From contig JAQMRL010000001.1 in assembly GCA_035578175.1 (NCBI GenBank), positions 184,275,283-184,339,282 on the forward strand: 64,000 bases of DNA. The letters run 5' to 3'. Every line of letters starts with the position of its first letter. The first letter of the stretch is position 1. The position numbers were made by a program, and so were the translations under genes. This document shows positions 34,771 through 46,427 of the stretch, piece by piece. This DNA is from Catonia carolina (lineage: Eukaryota > Arthropoda > Insecta > Hemiptera > Achilidae). The notes beneath the pieces were generated by a model, which ran no database searches, was not told the origin of the DNA, and was given only the letters and a program-made list of their open reading frames with translations.

Positions 34771-36710
34771 TAATTTATAAGTCAATCGAATAAGCGTTTC
34801 AGTTGATAGAAACATTAGTTCACATTAAAAGATAAAAAACCTTTATAAACATTTACTGCATTTTTTATCATAAGGTAAAACAAGGTAATCATAAATTATT
34901 TTCATGTCATCTAGTTCCTTGTCTTTTACATACGAATGAAATTAGTGTGAAAAATCTTTTAATATCATGCGTATATTTTTATTAGTGTAGGAACATGCGC
35001 TATAACTTTTAGACTTTTCGTACTTACATATTTCAATCACGTTAGATAAGAATTTCCAGGATGTTGTTCTAAAGTATGAAAATATTTACAAATATTTTAT
35101 ATAGGTGGTCCTTAAATAGGTTTTCTGATAGTTTCTAAAATAGTTTCACCCGGTTCCAACCATTGGAACACATATAAATCCTCTGTACTCGCCAATGACT
35201 GTAGATACTGATATAGAAAAATATATTTAGTTTTGACACTTTCTAAAAATTTGGGTTTCTCTGGATTGATTGGTAAATCCTACCTACGTATTATTATTTT
35301 TTACAAGATCATCATTAAGAATTTTAATTTAAAAGTGACATTACTTGTTAGTTTTTAAAACCAGTGTCAGCAAAAATACACAAAGAACTTTGTGACTACG
35401 AAACCAGCTTCTCGACTTTGATGATTTTTTTTAAATTGTTTGGTATTTTCTGTTGGTTTCATTAGTATTATCACTGTTAACCAGCTGTAATTATTTTGTT
35501 TTTTATGTGTTGGTTATGTATATTGTATACATCCCGTCCAGTTTTTTTTTGATTGTACAAGTTTTTGCTGTTTTCCGAAAAAGGTATATTTAATGCTTAA
35601 GGAAGCAATTTTTAAAAACTACTAGTTTAATTTTCCTAAACTTCTTACAGAATATTCAACTCATATGTGCACACATGTTGAGTGCTTACTTTGATGAAAA
35701 CTATATAACTAGTTTAATAAAATAACTTTTTTCAGGTAAAATTTGTGTAACGTCGAACTTTTAAATAAAAAAAGTCCTACAATCCTGTTAAACTTGTCAT
35801 ATCAAAAACCTTATCTTACGTGAAATCCAATTAAACGACTATAAGAATTTAAAAATATTGGTTTAGTTGTTTTTGAGAAGATTTTCTTAATGTTTATATA
35901 GTGTAAGGTAGCGATTCCGTGTTACCTTATGAAGCTACCAACATCTTCGAAATTTTTGAAAATATTGCTTATAACACTAAACTTTAAAAAAAATATATAT
36001 ATATATTACTTTTTATTTTAATAGTTATATCGTTTCTGCAAGATTCTCGCATTAAGAGATGTGTTAATGTTGTTATTAGAGCAGAGGATAAATTCAATTG
36101 GTTGACGTGAAACCTGATTTCTGTTCATAATTAATTGTTCAACAGAATATTTTAAATTAATTACATTTCAAATAAGTTTTTTTAATATTTATAAATTATC
36201 CAGAATACTGAACCTCGAAATTTTTAATAAATTAATAGGAACTGCATTAAATAAACATTAGGCCTACAGTTAAGTAGGTTTTGATTTATAAGCAATTTAA
36301 CATTTACTAGTTTTTATTACATTGAACGAGAAGTATGTAATCTAAGAAATCGTCTTATTTTAAACATCTTCCTAATTTCCATAATAACAAATCCAAGAGG
36401 GTTAAAAGGTGATTAAACGAAGGTAAATAACTTTATTGCATATTATTCAATAATCTTTGTGACATGAAATTTTGTTATAATCCTGATACAACTCCTTGAA
36501 TTAAATAAAAATAAATTAATTTTACTGATGACTTTCAAGGTAAGAAATTAATAAAAAATTATAAGTATATTTTCCATAAATAAATAGATAATAAAAAATT
36601 AATTTAACATTTATATTTTCATATTTTCACGGAAAATTCTACTTTAAAATATAAAATTTGTTGTTTGTTTTCTATTAATAGATTTTCTTCATATTTATTT
36701 AACGATTAGC
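34771..36710. other. AT-rich DNA, no gene seen
   Basis: A short AT dinucleotide run near 35993-36005 is the only simple structure. Confidence 0.4.
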
Positions 36711-36711
36711 G

Positions 36712-36838
36712 TAGTGCTCAACGCAACTGGCTTCTAAGCCAGAGCATTTTTCATCACTCATTTTCGTCTCTCACCCGTCATCATTTGCACAGCATTAATA
36801 GTACAGTGTTGTTGTCGAATTCAAAAGAAAAAGAATCC
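36712..36838 (+). mobile_element. SINE S1 fragment
   Basis: AGCGTAGTGCTCAACGCAAC followed by TGGCTTCTAAGCCAGAG parallels the A-box half of the S1 copy at 1155. The B box has been deleted. The body with CACCCGTCATCATTTGCACA resembles other S1 bodies. Confidence 0.55.
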
Positions 36839-36912
36839 ATTAATGTGACGCCATTTGTAATTGAATCATTCCTACGTCAAAGATTTCATATTAAATCTCC
36901 TATTACATTTTG

Positions 36913-37692
36913 AAAAATCTGGTGTGAAACACTCACACAACTTTCTCTTGCCAATGCAAATAATTAACAATAAACCTAACATTATTAATAAAATATTAGA
37001 AATAAACAAAAAACTAACCTCAAAAACATAACCTTATTTTAATCATGAGTGAATGATACAAAATGAAAATCAACCTCAGTTTGGCTTAGAAATACGGAAA
37101 ATCACTCTTTCTCTCTAAACTAGGCTCTGTAGAGAAAAATGCTTTAAATAAAAGTTGTAGATCTTTTAATTTTCTATAAATTAAATTATATACACTTTTG
37201 TCGTAAAATGCATACTAAGGCCGAAATCTTAAAAAAAATCAATTTTTCACACATTTTCGTGAGAAAAAAAACAGAAAATCGCAAATTACCGCTAAACTAA
37301 GCGTTATACAAAACATTGTTTGAAAAAAAAGTTGTAGAATTTTTAATTCTCTACAACTTTTATTATATAAAGTTTTGCGCTAAATTGCATATTAAAGCTG
37401 TAATCTTAAAAAACAACGTTTTTACGTGAAAACAGCCTCACCCAGAATTTCAGCAAACATGACGCCTACCCTATCTTGTAGAGAATAAAAAATTGAGTAA
37501 ACCAGGCGATTTTTAAAAAAATCGTAGGACCAGTTTTTGAGAAAATCGCAAAAAAGTGAAAAATTACACGAATAAACTACCACTTCCGGTTGACCGATTT
37601 TGATGAAAATGTTCGTGTCGAGTCCGGTAGTGGTACGTAACTTAAGTTTCAAGTTTCAAGTTCGTACGATGTTCCGTTCTTGAGATATTCTG

Positions 37693-37729
<37 letters not shown>

Positions 37730-37875
37730 ACACACAGACCAATCGCTAAAAACATGTTTTTTGGGTTCAGGGGGTCTGAAAACGTATAGATCCGGTGAAA
37801 ACTCGATTTCTAAAAATCGACATGAAAACAATACTTTCTTTCCTATATGTTCATATAGGCAAGAGAAAGTAAAAA
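36913..37875 (-). mobile_element. HINE-like element, copy 4 (well preserved)
   Basis: On the minus strand the left subterminal repeat (37858-37870) and right subterminal repeat (36940-36952) are both exact, spanning 931 bp. The terminal hairpin GTGTGA...TCACAC is intact and followed by CAGATTTTT. The microsatellite is a long GT run with two interruptions. With copy 1 it gives the best view of the ancestral element. The frame at 37422-37652 is a chance frame in the conserved body. Confidence 0.8.
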
Positions 37876-37939
37876 ATTGATACTCTCTACCATCATCACT
37901 GTAGTGTGCGCTGTTCAACAGCTGGTGTAACTGAAGAAT

Positions 37940-38104
37940 AATAGTATAATATTAAACAAAAGAATTTAAGAAACAAATGTATAATTTAATAAATCTTAAA
38001 AAATGGAGTGCTTTGATGACCGCCTCGAAGACTTCATCAATATCTCCTACGAATTAAAAGCTGAAAGTCCCCGCTCCGATTTCCAGCTAGGCTTCGAAAG
38101 CACA
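37940..38104 (+). repeat. 165-bp direct repeat with coding-like sequence, left copy
   Basis: It is about 95% identical to 38678-38842. Inside, an ATG-initiated frame of 34 codons begins MECFDDRLEDFINISYELKA, uses many C-ending codons (GAC, CGC, CTC, TTC, TCC, TAC) and continues into DFQLGFES. The codon style resembles a real exon rather than the background, but the product is unknown and the frame soon ends outside the repeat. Confidence 0.7.
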
Positions 38105-38677
38105 CATATGAAAAAAATGTTATACCTACCTATACAAATATAGTAACATTTGTTCTGGGTTCTTTCTGGATCTGGTTATTTATTTACAACAAAACTTTCA
38201 TTTATAATTTATAACTATATTTATTAAAAATTGATAACTTACATTAAATTGTTCAAAGTTATTACTAATAGTAAATAACAATAAACTACTTATTATATCC
38301 CACCAACAAAATATGGTCATTTACAACCAAATAATTAATGAATAATTCTATTTACAAATCAACAATTAATTTTACAATAACTCCCCGACATGCAGAAACT
38401 GTTTCAGTAGCATGTGTAATACATAAAACTGGTTTTCATTAAACACTAGTTTCAAAAACGGTTCAACCATCACTCACTATTATACCTGACTGCTTTCACA
38501 AACTGTTTTACAATTGAATCAGAAAAGGCTAGTGGCCTTAACTAAATAAACACTATTATAGATAATTCCAGAAGGATAAATAACGTAAAGGGTATTCGAG
38601 ATAAATAAATACACAAAAAAATAATTTCCAAAAAATAATTTCCAGCTAGACTGGAAGTTCATTTTGGGTATATTATT
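38105..38677. other. Spacer between the two direct repeats
   Basis: AT-rich, about 573 bp, with no frame. A fragment of the repeat (ATTTCCAGCTAG) recurs just before the right copy. Confidence 0.5.
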
Positions 38678-38842
38678 AATAGTATAATATTAAACAAAAG
38701 AATTTAAGAAACAAATGTATAACTTAATAAATCTTAAAAAATGAAGTGCTTTGATGACCGCCTCGGAGACTTAATCAATATATCCTACGAATTAAAAGCC
38801 GAAAGTCCCGGCTCCGATTTCCAGCTAGGCTTCGAAAGCACA
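38678..38842 (+). repeat. 165-bp direct repeat with coding-like sequence, right copy
   Basis: The frame begins MKCFDDRLGDLINISYELKA. Relative to the left copy I count four amino-acid changes and at least two silent ones within the frame. It is followed at once by the hairpin at 38854. Confidence 0.7.
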
Positions 38843-38853
38843 AACCCTAAGGG

Positions 38854-38886
38854 TTAACCCCACTTGACAAACTCAAGTGGGGTTAA
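38854..38886. repeat. 14-bp perfect hairpin
   Basis: TTAACCCCACTTGA (38854-38867) is complementary to 38873-38886 with a 5-base loop. The right arm is the start of the 95-bp duplicated transposase segment. Confidence 0.85.
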
Positions 38887-38964
38887 ATCTGGACTCTCGG
38901 AGGCCAAAGCTCTACCGATACATCGGTCAGGGAACCTTTCATTGAAAGCGTGGCGCACTGGGAG
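38870..38964 (-). repeat. 95-bp duplicate of a transposase segment
   Basis: It differs by one base (GATA for GGTA) from 39231-39325 in the same orientation. It encodes, on the minus strand, part of the S-P-D-L-T-P region of the transposase relic. Confidence 0.9.
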
Positions 38965-39041
38965 TAGTTTAAAAACTACTGGAGATAAAGTTATAATTTT
39001 TTTTCTTGTAAACAGAAAATATTAAAGTTTTTTTACATACC

Positions 39042-39436
39042 TTAATAAGTTTTTACATGAGCACCGTTGGTTGCTCTGCACACATGTAAACGATAGTCGA
39101 CCTCTGTCCAGGTGCGATGTGTCACATCGAGCGTGACCAAAGTAACAGCAGTAGCAATTTGTTGTTGTAAATGATTTATATTTCGAATCTTCTTACTATA
39201 GACGTGGTTTTTAACATAACCTAGAAGAAAAACTCAAGTGGGGTTAAATCTGGACTCTCGGAGGCCAAAGCTCTACCGGTACATCGGTCAGGGAACCTTT
39301 CATTGAAAGCGTGGCGCACTGGGAGACTGAAATGAGGTGCGCCGTTGTGTTGCCATATTATGTTAATGTATTTTTCCAGTTCAATTGCGGTACAGTCGTA
39401 CCAACAAAAAAAATTAATTTTTTCTGTTTGCAACAA
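39042..39436 (-). pseudogene. Mariner-type transposase C-terminal half, inactive
   Basis: The minus strand reads WQHNGAPHFSLPVRHAFNER, then SPDLTPLEFF. After one frameshift it continues FLLGYVKNHVYSKKI, TWTEVDYRLHVCRATNGAH and VKTY with a stop at about 39042-39044. This is the C-terminal catalytic half of transposases related to the DUF4817-bearing mariner group. The second catalytic Asp (expected Q-D-G-A-P-P-H) is Asn, and the third (expected P-L-D-F) is Glu. The N-terminal half is absent, so the enzyme is dead. Confidence 0.8.
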
Positions 39437-39459
39437 AAAAAATTATGACTTTAAAAATT

Positions 39460-39499
39460 ACTTTAAAATTACTGGAGATAACTCCAGTAATTTTAAAGT
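39460..39499. repeat. 18-bp perfect palindrome with 4-bp loop
   Basis: ACTTTAAAATTACTGGAG (39460-39477) pairs exactly with 39482-39499. A related phrase, CTACTGGAGATAAAG, occurs at 38972-38986, next to the other copy of the duplicated transposase segment. Confidence 0.85.
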
Positions 39500-39504
39500 G
39501 TAAT

Positions 39505-40440
39505 TTTTTAAAATGGGTGCAACCTTTCTCGATGACCCGGTATTACAATGAAAATGTACAAAACTTGTAATTTTTAAAAAAATCCAGGTCTTTTCTATAT
39601 ATTCGGTACGGTAATTGTGATAATTACTTCAGGTTTTTACACCAATATGAAGAGATGCACATAAATCAGAAGTATTTATTGTTCAAACGTAATGAGATAT
39701 TTTACTCGATTAAAATTCACATTTAATTTAGCATCTAGCCCCATTTCGTTTCATTGTCTACGGAGCAAAAAACAAATAAGTTAAATACCGCATACAAGAT
39801 ATAATGACTGTGGCCTGAACAATTTGTAACGCAGCAGTTAATGTGTCTAATATACGTATACTAAACTTTAATGTTCTTCTGCAAAAACTATTTAACGATT
39901 AAAGAGAAACTGACTTATAATATTCCACAGACCTAAGTATCTTGCTAATTAAAAACCTTAATAAATGAATAAATAAAAAAATAAAGTTACATAAGAATAA
40001 TAACATGTTTTAAAGACAATTATTTGTTTTATTTACTTAAGATTAAGGAAATATTTAAAAAAGAAAATATTTTTGTTACTTTCTTTAAATTAATTTGTTG
40101 AGGGAGAAGGAAAAATAATCATAGCTACTGAATAACACGAGTTACGCGTTTACTTTAATAACCGGGAGAAATTTTACATAATTAATTTAAATTTCTTTAC
40201 AAATTTTTAACATAACTAAATGTAGTGTTTAGATAACAATATTGTTTATTGTAAAAGAATGCTAAGAGATGTACGAAGATGAAGAAACCATTTTATAATA
40301 ATGTGCTGAAATTTTAAGCTAATCAAGTACAACTACTGTAAGATTAAACATCGGCCGCTTCCATGGCATCCCAGTAGAATGCAAGTAGGTATTTAATTCA
40401 GTTATTCAGGTATTTATTTCAGCAGCTCTCTCATAAAGAG
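39505..40440. other. AT-rich DNA, no gene seen
   Basis: No coding or repeat signal recognised. Confidence 0.4.
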
Positions 40441-41040
40441 CAGAAAACTTGGTTAATTTGTACAATCATATGAAACATGATCTTCAGCTCTTGGCACTGT
40501 GGTTTCGTTGCAATAAGTTGAGTTTAAATCTTGAAAAACTGTTTACCTTTATTTTAGTCTTTCACGATCCTTCATTTCTGATCAACCGCTGCGATATCAT
40601 GAAGTGTCCAGTTCTTGTAATATGTGTAATTGTGGGTTATTACAACAATCAAATAAAGTTAAATATCTTGAACTTCTAGTTAAGGATGGTCAGCAGAAAG
40701 CACATTAAATGTCAAAAAATACTTACGTCTTTTTTTACGTAGGTTTTATCATTTACAGGATATAAGTTCCAGATATTTATTAAAATAAATTTATTTTGCC
40801 CTTGTGCACTCTCGGTTATCACATGAAATTGCATGTTGGGGTAGTACAACGTTACTCACATTCAGTCGTTAATTAATCTACAAAAATCTTTTCTACATGC
40901 TGCTATTAACTGATAAAAAAAGCGCGATCGTATGAGCCCATTCCAGGAATTTGGAGTCCTACCTTTAAGGCATTTATTTGTGTACAAGGTGCTCTTCCAG
41001 TTTTTTTGGGCGCGTGGTAACCGTAAAGTAATAATAGATC
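40441..41040 (+). pseudogene. CR1/Daphne-like non-LTR reverse transcriptase relic
   Basis: The forward frame gives MKHDLQLLALWFRCNKLSLN and LEK, the segment after the Y-A-D-D motif in CR1-superfamily enzymes. Later frames give VKYLELLVKD (from K-Y-L-G), SRYLLK, HSRLSHEIACWGSTT (the conserved G-I-x-x-W-G segment) and FGVLPLRHLFVYKVLF. The order and spacing are right, but several frameshifts and stops break it. The Y-A-D-D motif itself is not in the preserved part. The clade is inferred from the N-K-L-S-L-N and W-G motifs. Confidence 0.7.
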
Positions 41041-41089
41041 CCAGAAAAACAAATTATTCTACTAGGAACGCTCAAAAACTACTACCACT

Positions 41090-41690
41090 ACTACTACTCA
41101 TACGAGGATTTACAGCCCCAGCCGTATCTTGCTTCTTAAGCACCACGTCTCTCTGTCTTGCCACTCCGCATCGGAGAGCCGCTGCAAAGACATTGCCTCC
41201 TGCACCCCATCCAACCATGTCGTTTCTGGCCTACCCCTCTTCTTCTACCGGCTGGCGTCCACTCCCATACCCTCTTTGGCCACCTATCATCTTCCATCCT
41301 CTGTAAATGGCCAAACCATTTTAACTGCTTCCAGGATATGGTATTCATGGTATTTCGTAGAACGCTGATTCGTCTCCTGATTTCAGAATTCGGAATTCGA
41401 TCGATCCGCGAGACACCACAGCTCCGCCTCCAGAAATCCATCTTCACCGCTTTTAGGCGATTCTTTTGTCTCTTTGTCAATACCCACACTTCCGCAGCGT
41501 AGGTACACACACTCTCCAGGATAGCATGATAAATATTTATCTTTGTCTCCTTCCATATTTGATCATTCCAAAGGAAGAATTTAACTACCCTATAACCCTT
41601 CGCCCTTGCGAAATCTTGCTGTTTACTTCCGCAGCACTTGTTCTGCTCCTATCAAAGATGACTCCCAGTATTTAAAACTTTACAGGCTCA
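41090..41690 (-). pseudogene. Non-LTR reverse transcriptase relic, C-terminal part
   Basis: On the minus strand it begins with ILGVIFDR (the Y-L-G-V-x-F-D motif) and SAAEVNSKISQGRRVIG. After a frame change it gives NDQIWKETKINIYHAILESV, then an open run from CTYAAEVWVLTKRQKNRLKA through WRRSCGVSRIDRIPN and WFGHLQRMEDDRWPKRVWEW to GRRRGVG. A frameshift follows where relatives read R-G-R-P-E-V-T-W. The 3' end has an AGT/GTA trinucleotide tract (about 41070-41100), a typical tail. It meets the CR1-like relic tail to tail. The copy at 56.2 kb is its close relative. Confidence 0.8.
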
Positions 41691-42224
41691 AAAACTAAAA
41701 ACAAGAAAACCAAATAGTACATTTTTCAGAAGTCATTCTCTACTTTGAGGGAGGTTCGTTGATGCACTTTCATACTATGTACCCAGTAATATGTCACCAA
41801 ATCTATTGAAATATAAAATGAAATATATCCTATCGATCTACGATCATGAGCTTGAGAAATTTTTCCAAGTTTTAAAATAACTGTTCTCCGGATAGTTTAT
41901 GTTTCTATGCTTATTTATTGAATTAATTTCCATAAAATAAAACTATCCAAATTTTATTAGTTACAAATAAATTGTTTCGTTTTGTTATTAGTTAAATAAG
42001 TTGTTTTTTTAAATTGTTTTTTGTATTACGAATGTATATAATCTTAGATAATTTTAACAATTTTTATTGATATTAAAATTATTATTATTGATATTATTTT
42101 TTGTAAATTTAGTGTAATGGTATTTATCATTTATATTCAATGCTGTGTTTTTTTTTTAAAAAAACCCTATTTAACATAATTATTTTTCCCTTTTTAGATG
42201 TTGTAATAGTAATTGTTATAGTAG
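41691..42224. other. AT-rich DNA, no gene seen
   Basis: No coding or repeat signal recognised. Confidence 0.4.
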
Positions 42225-42410
42225 TTATAAGTATTTATGAAATTGTTTTATATAAATGTTTGTATATTACTATGCGCGGACAGAACAAGGTTAGTAGAGA
42301 AAGATTTATCCTCTTCTAACCTTGCGGACAGAACTCTTCGTGAAGAAGATTGTTTGCGTATAAGTATATTCAGTTTACAATATAGTATACAACTTTGTAT
42401 AGTAATAAAT
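42225..42410 (+). repeat. Unnamed repeat shared with 21.5 kb, carrying a 37-bp insert
   Basis: It matches the minus strand at 21.44-21.59 kb. The shared core CTATGCGCGGACAGAAC is followed here by a 37-bp insert (42287-42323) absent from the other copy. The core then resumes at TCTTCGTGAAGAAGA. The words GCGGACAGAAC at 42276-42286 and 42324-42334 flank the insert as an 11-bp direct duplication. Confidence 0.65.
42287..42323. mobile_element. 37-bp palindromic micro-insertion with 11-bp duplication
   Basis: The insert starts AAGGTTAGTAGAG and ends CTCTTCTAACCTT, inverted repeats matching at 12 of 13 positions. The 21.5-kb copy serves as the empty site. It behaves like a minimal foldback or MITE-type insertion, though template-switch duplication is an alternative. 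Confidence 0.5.
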
Positions 42411-44990
42411 TGTAATGTATATTTAACCAAATAAAATAAATATAAATAAAATATTTCACACCAGTTTGACTAGCGGCTTTGTAAGGTGAGTAGCTAAAAA
42501 TTATCCATGAACACATATTAACAGATAAAAGCTTGAAAGAGTCATTATAAACTTTATAAAAATGTAAGAAAACCCAAATACTGTTAATGGCCAACCAGTC
42601 AGTCTCAAACACAGTTCTTTCTTAGAAGTATACATTTTTGTCTACGGTTCAACCAATCAACTGATTTTGTCTTGAAAATACACATATATTACTACAAACT
42701 TTCTTAAATATAGGCAAAATGTACAAAGATCTGTTATATCATGAATTATAAAACAAACAGTAAATCTTAATTTAAACAATTACCTCAAAGCGTTATTGTT
42801 ATAAAACGTTGAGTTTTATATAGATGACTGAAGATGCAATATCTTCTGTAGGTTTTTAAATTTTTTAAAGTTTCATATGATATTTTATGTACTCTGATGA
42901 TTGTGGATCCACCAAAATGCGTGTATGTTGTAGACAATTCGAAATGGCACAACTCTTGCTCTACGTGTACAAACAGTTCCTCATAACTTATATCCATAAC
43001 TTATTCTTTCAACAAGGCCTACAAATTTTAATGTACGCAAATGCTTACATTTTAATTTCAATTTACAAACATACAAATAATTATTTCATTTTAAAATATG
43101 TATTTAATTTATCACAGTAAAAATTTAAATTATAAATTACAAGAACTAAACTGCAAAAACTCACTAAACTATACTCTACAGACGCACGCAATTAACTAAA
43201 CAAATTGATCTGAATATAATATAATGAACAGAAAATCATATATGAAAAAAAATTGTCCATCATTATGTCTGGCAGATAATTAATAACAGTGAAAACAAAG
43301 AGTAGTGACCGTACATTACAGAGCGATTGTATACTTCTGTGACTGTACTGTCGTTGCATGGTGTGAGGTAAAGAGTGGAAGTAAATAAACACCAAAGCTG
43401 CTTGTGCCAATTCGCATTGTCCAAGGGATAAGTAGATCATAAGAATCTAGACAACTAAAAAAGTTAGTGAAATTTATAATATTTTTTTATAAGTAGGTAT
43501 TGCGAAAATTGAAATTTATACGGTGAAAATCTAATAATTCAAGAAAAATATCGACGCATCCTTTTAAAGGCAATCAACTTTAAGATTTCTCTTACACCAA
43601 AACAACAAAAGTGTTAAATATTAAAGCAATGTCATAAATTTCATTTAAGTATTTTAGCATTTTGTTAGCAAAGTGATGTTTTCAATTGTTTACCTGGGAA
43701 AGTAATCTAAAATTTAAGATTTTATTGCTAATATCAATAAATTAATTGTGTACGAGAATCAATCGTTCGGTGATTTAGGATACATTCATCTGGGTACACA
43801 GACACTATTTTCTAAATAAAAAATTTTTCAAGAGTTAAAACTAAAATACCTATTAAAACACAGGGAATGGTTTTCTGGTTTATATATATTTTTAATGATT
43901 ACAATACTTTCTCTTATTACAGTGCGTGAAAGCAAACTAAAACTGAATCCAATAAAAACCAGGAACTGGAGATTAAATTCTATTTTGAGATTAAGATAAT
44001 AGTAAATTAATACAAGGATAAATTATTTATTTGCAATATGTTATAATACAGTACGTTAGTTTTTATTTAAGTCATAAATAGAATTCCAGCGATAGAGTAG
44101 TAGCCCTATACCTTGGTCATATGATCAAATAAAACGGTAGTATAAAAACGTCCGATATATAAATTCGTGACTTTATTTTGTTTTTACCAAATAATAATTA
44201 CATAAATGTTTATTTATTATTTTAAAACACAATGATAATCACTTTTCTACAGCACTGGTATTTAATCCTTGTAGCAGAATTCACTTCATGATAAGTTGGT
44301 GCTAAAGAAGGATATTGTCATTTAGATTGCCACCAAAAAACATTAAGAATTTCTGTATTTCTATGTGTTCATAATTAACCTTTGAACTTAATAATTTTTA
44401 AACTATTTTACTTATTTACAGTTAAATTTATAGTGCAATTATAAATACGTACAGTCAGATTAAATCGTACAATTTGTAGCTTATTAATACAGTAATGTAT
44501 AAAAAATGGTAGTTGCGTTACTTAAGACAGTAGTTTTTAGTTGTTGTACAGTTGTTTATGCAGTAATGTGTGAAGTATAGAAACTCATCCATTACCAATT
44601 ACTAGTTTTGTTATCTGTATATTCAAACTGTAAAGCCCTTTCTAACTGACGGTACTGACCAACCTGTCACTTTTTCTCTAACTTTCTAATAATACAGAAG
44701 GTATTTGCGACATTTGTTCGTTAGGCGATGAATAAAAACAAAATAAATAATTTCGAATTCGACCACTTAAGCCTAATAGTAAAATATAGGTTAACTAACT
44801 TACAGAAAAGCACAGAGTGATTTTTTAGTCCTGTCACTAAATTGTTAATGTCTGGTAATTCTTTTCTAAGAAAGGGAAATTTGTTTTGTTATACGAAGTT
44901 GGTAGTCCAACTCAACCAGTATAGATACGGCAGTGTGAGTTGATTCTCCTTGAGCTATGTAAATTTTTGTGCCGTTTCCGGTCGTGATAC
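42411..44990. other. AT-rich DNA, no supported gene
   Basis: Several frames of 60-80 codons occur, but their codon use is background and none shows a motif, signal peptide or splice context I would trust. Confidence 0.4.
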
Positions 44991-44997
44991 AAACAGA

Positions 44998-45215
44998 ATG
45001 TCTTTTACCCTAGAACAACAGGTTTTCATTCTTGAACAATATTTTGCTACAAAATCTTACACAAGAGTAAAAGAATCATTTAAAATTAAATTTGTTGGTG
45101 TTTGTCCACTAGGAAAAATGTTAATTTCTAGGCTAAGAAACCGATTTCGAGAGACAGGTAGTGTTTGCGACAGAAAACGTAGTGATCGGCCATCTCTTTC
45201 GACAGATTTCACGAC
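44998..45215 (+). pseudogene. DUF4817-type transposase N-terminal fragment
   Basis: From the ATG at 44998 the frame reads MSFTLEQQVFILEQYFATKS, YTRVKESFKIKF, SRLRNRFRETGSVCDRK and RPSLSTD. This is the N-terminal helix-turn-helix region (DUF4817) of a common arthropod mariner-type transposase. Homology stops after about 70 residues and the catalytic part is missing. The C-terminal half at 39.0-39.4 kb belongs to a similar protein, but the two are 5.6 kb apart and on opposite strands. Confidence 0.75.
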
Positions 45216-45249
45216 AAACCCTCTTACTAACTTTTGGTTGGATCTGTCT

Positions 45250-45420
45250 TAACGAGCAATGAAGGTTTTTTTGCCTTTTCCATCCACTGTAGGCCAATTG
45301 GTGGAAAGAGCTTTTCATCCTACGGTTTCATAAAAAGCAAATACAGAAACCAGTTGGGTGCTACCCCGTATATGAGACTGTACTTAGCTTCTTTTGACCC
45401 CAACTTCAAAAAACTGTGTG
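45250..45420 (+). pseudogene. hAT transposase C-terminal (dimerisation) fragment
   Basis: Starting about 35 bp after the DUF4817 fragment, one frame gives MKVFLPFPSTVGQLVERAF. The next frame gives SYGFIKSKYRNQLG and MRLYLASFDPNFKKLC. The order P-F-x-S-T...E-x-x-F-S...K-S-K-Y-R-N-R-L...L-R-L-x-L-x-S-x-x-P-x-x-x-K-L-C is that of the C-terminal dimerisation domain of ZBED-like hAT transposases. One frameshift is needed. The zinc finger and catalytic region are absent. Confidence 0.65.
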
Positions 45421-46427
45421 GAGTAAACAAAGACAGGGCTTCCATTAATGTACAAGTAAAAGAAGTGTTTATATTTTCAAAAATCAACTTTTTTGTACAA
45501 ATAATAAAACTAATGAACAACAAGTTGAATTTTAAAACATTTTAGTTAAAAAATATTTTTTATTAAGATCGTAGCTCTTAAAGGTAATCACAAAATATAC
45601 TACGTTAATGTGCTTTTATTTTAACTTCAAATTTTAATTTGTATTTTTGCCTCTAGACTAGAATCTAATCCAGAGGAATAATTTGACAAGGGGTACGCAA
45701 CTGAAAAAAGTTGAGAAACATTGGTGTAGATGATTATATATGATTCTAAAATATTTTTCATAAAAGTCTGCCTAGATTATTTTTAAATACCTTTCAATAA
45801 ATTTACCGGAATATATTAACCTAAATCCCATTCTTTAACACGTGCCTAAGTTTCAATTGAATGTAATACAACTTTTATTTCGACATTGAATCGATGTTTC
45901 TGTAAGCCTACATTATTTTCAATATTCAGTTGTGTGTCATTTTTTTATATGAATTGTTTTACAAAAATAACATATCTTACATTACGTTATGCGTTTACGC
46001 TAAGTAGATCACAACAAAATAATGGTCTTTTCACTTTCTGACCTTTTGTAATTCGTGTAGGAGCATTGTCATGTAAAGTACATGGGTACACATTACAATC
46101 AATGTTCATTCTCTATTTTATAGCATATTAGATGAAGTACGATTATTATTTTTAAATATACTCAACAATTTTAAATACTTAAGAATTTTAGAACATTATC
46201 TGAAGGCTTCTTTGACCCCTTTTCAAGGAATTCTAACAAAATCGTTCGAGTTTATTTGTATTGATATTAACGTTTATCTTTGATAAACTTTTCTTGTACC
46301 CAAAGTATTTCTGCATGATTTTTCATGAGATTCATATTCGTAAAAGTCGCATCAACTGGCAAGGTTATTAGCGAATGCTATGGTTTATTTTCACAATCTT
46401 TGGGTTTTAATGTGTAATAATTTTCAA
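45421..46427. other. AT-rich DNA, no gene seen
   Basis: No coding or repeat signal recognised. Confidence 0.4.

Noticed and set aside
40932..41510. Several overlapping plus-strand frames of 80-124 codons
   Set aside because: They are antisense to the retrotransposon relic read on the minus strand, or belong to the CR1-like relic.
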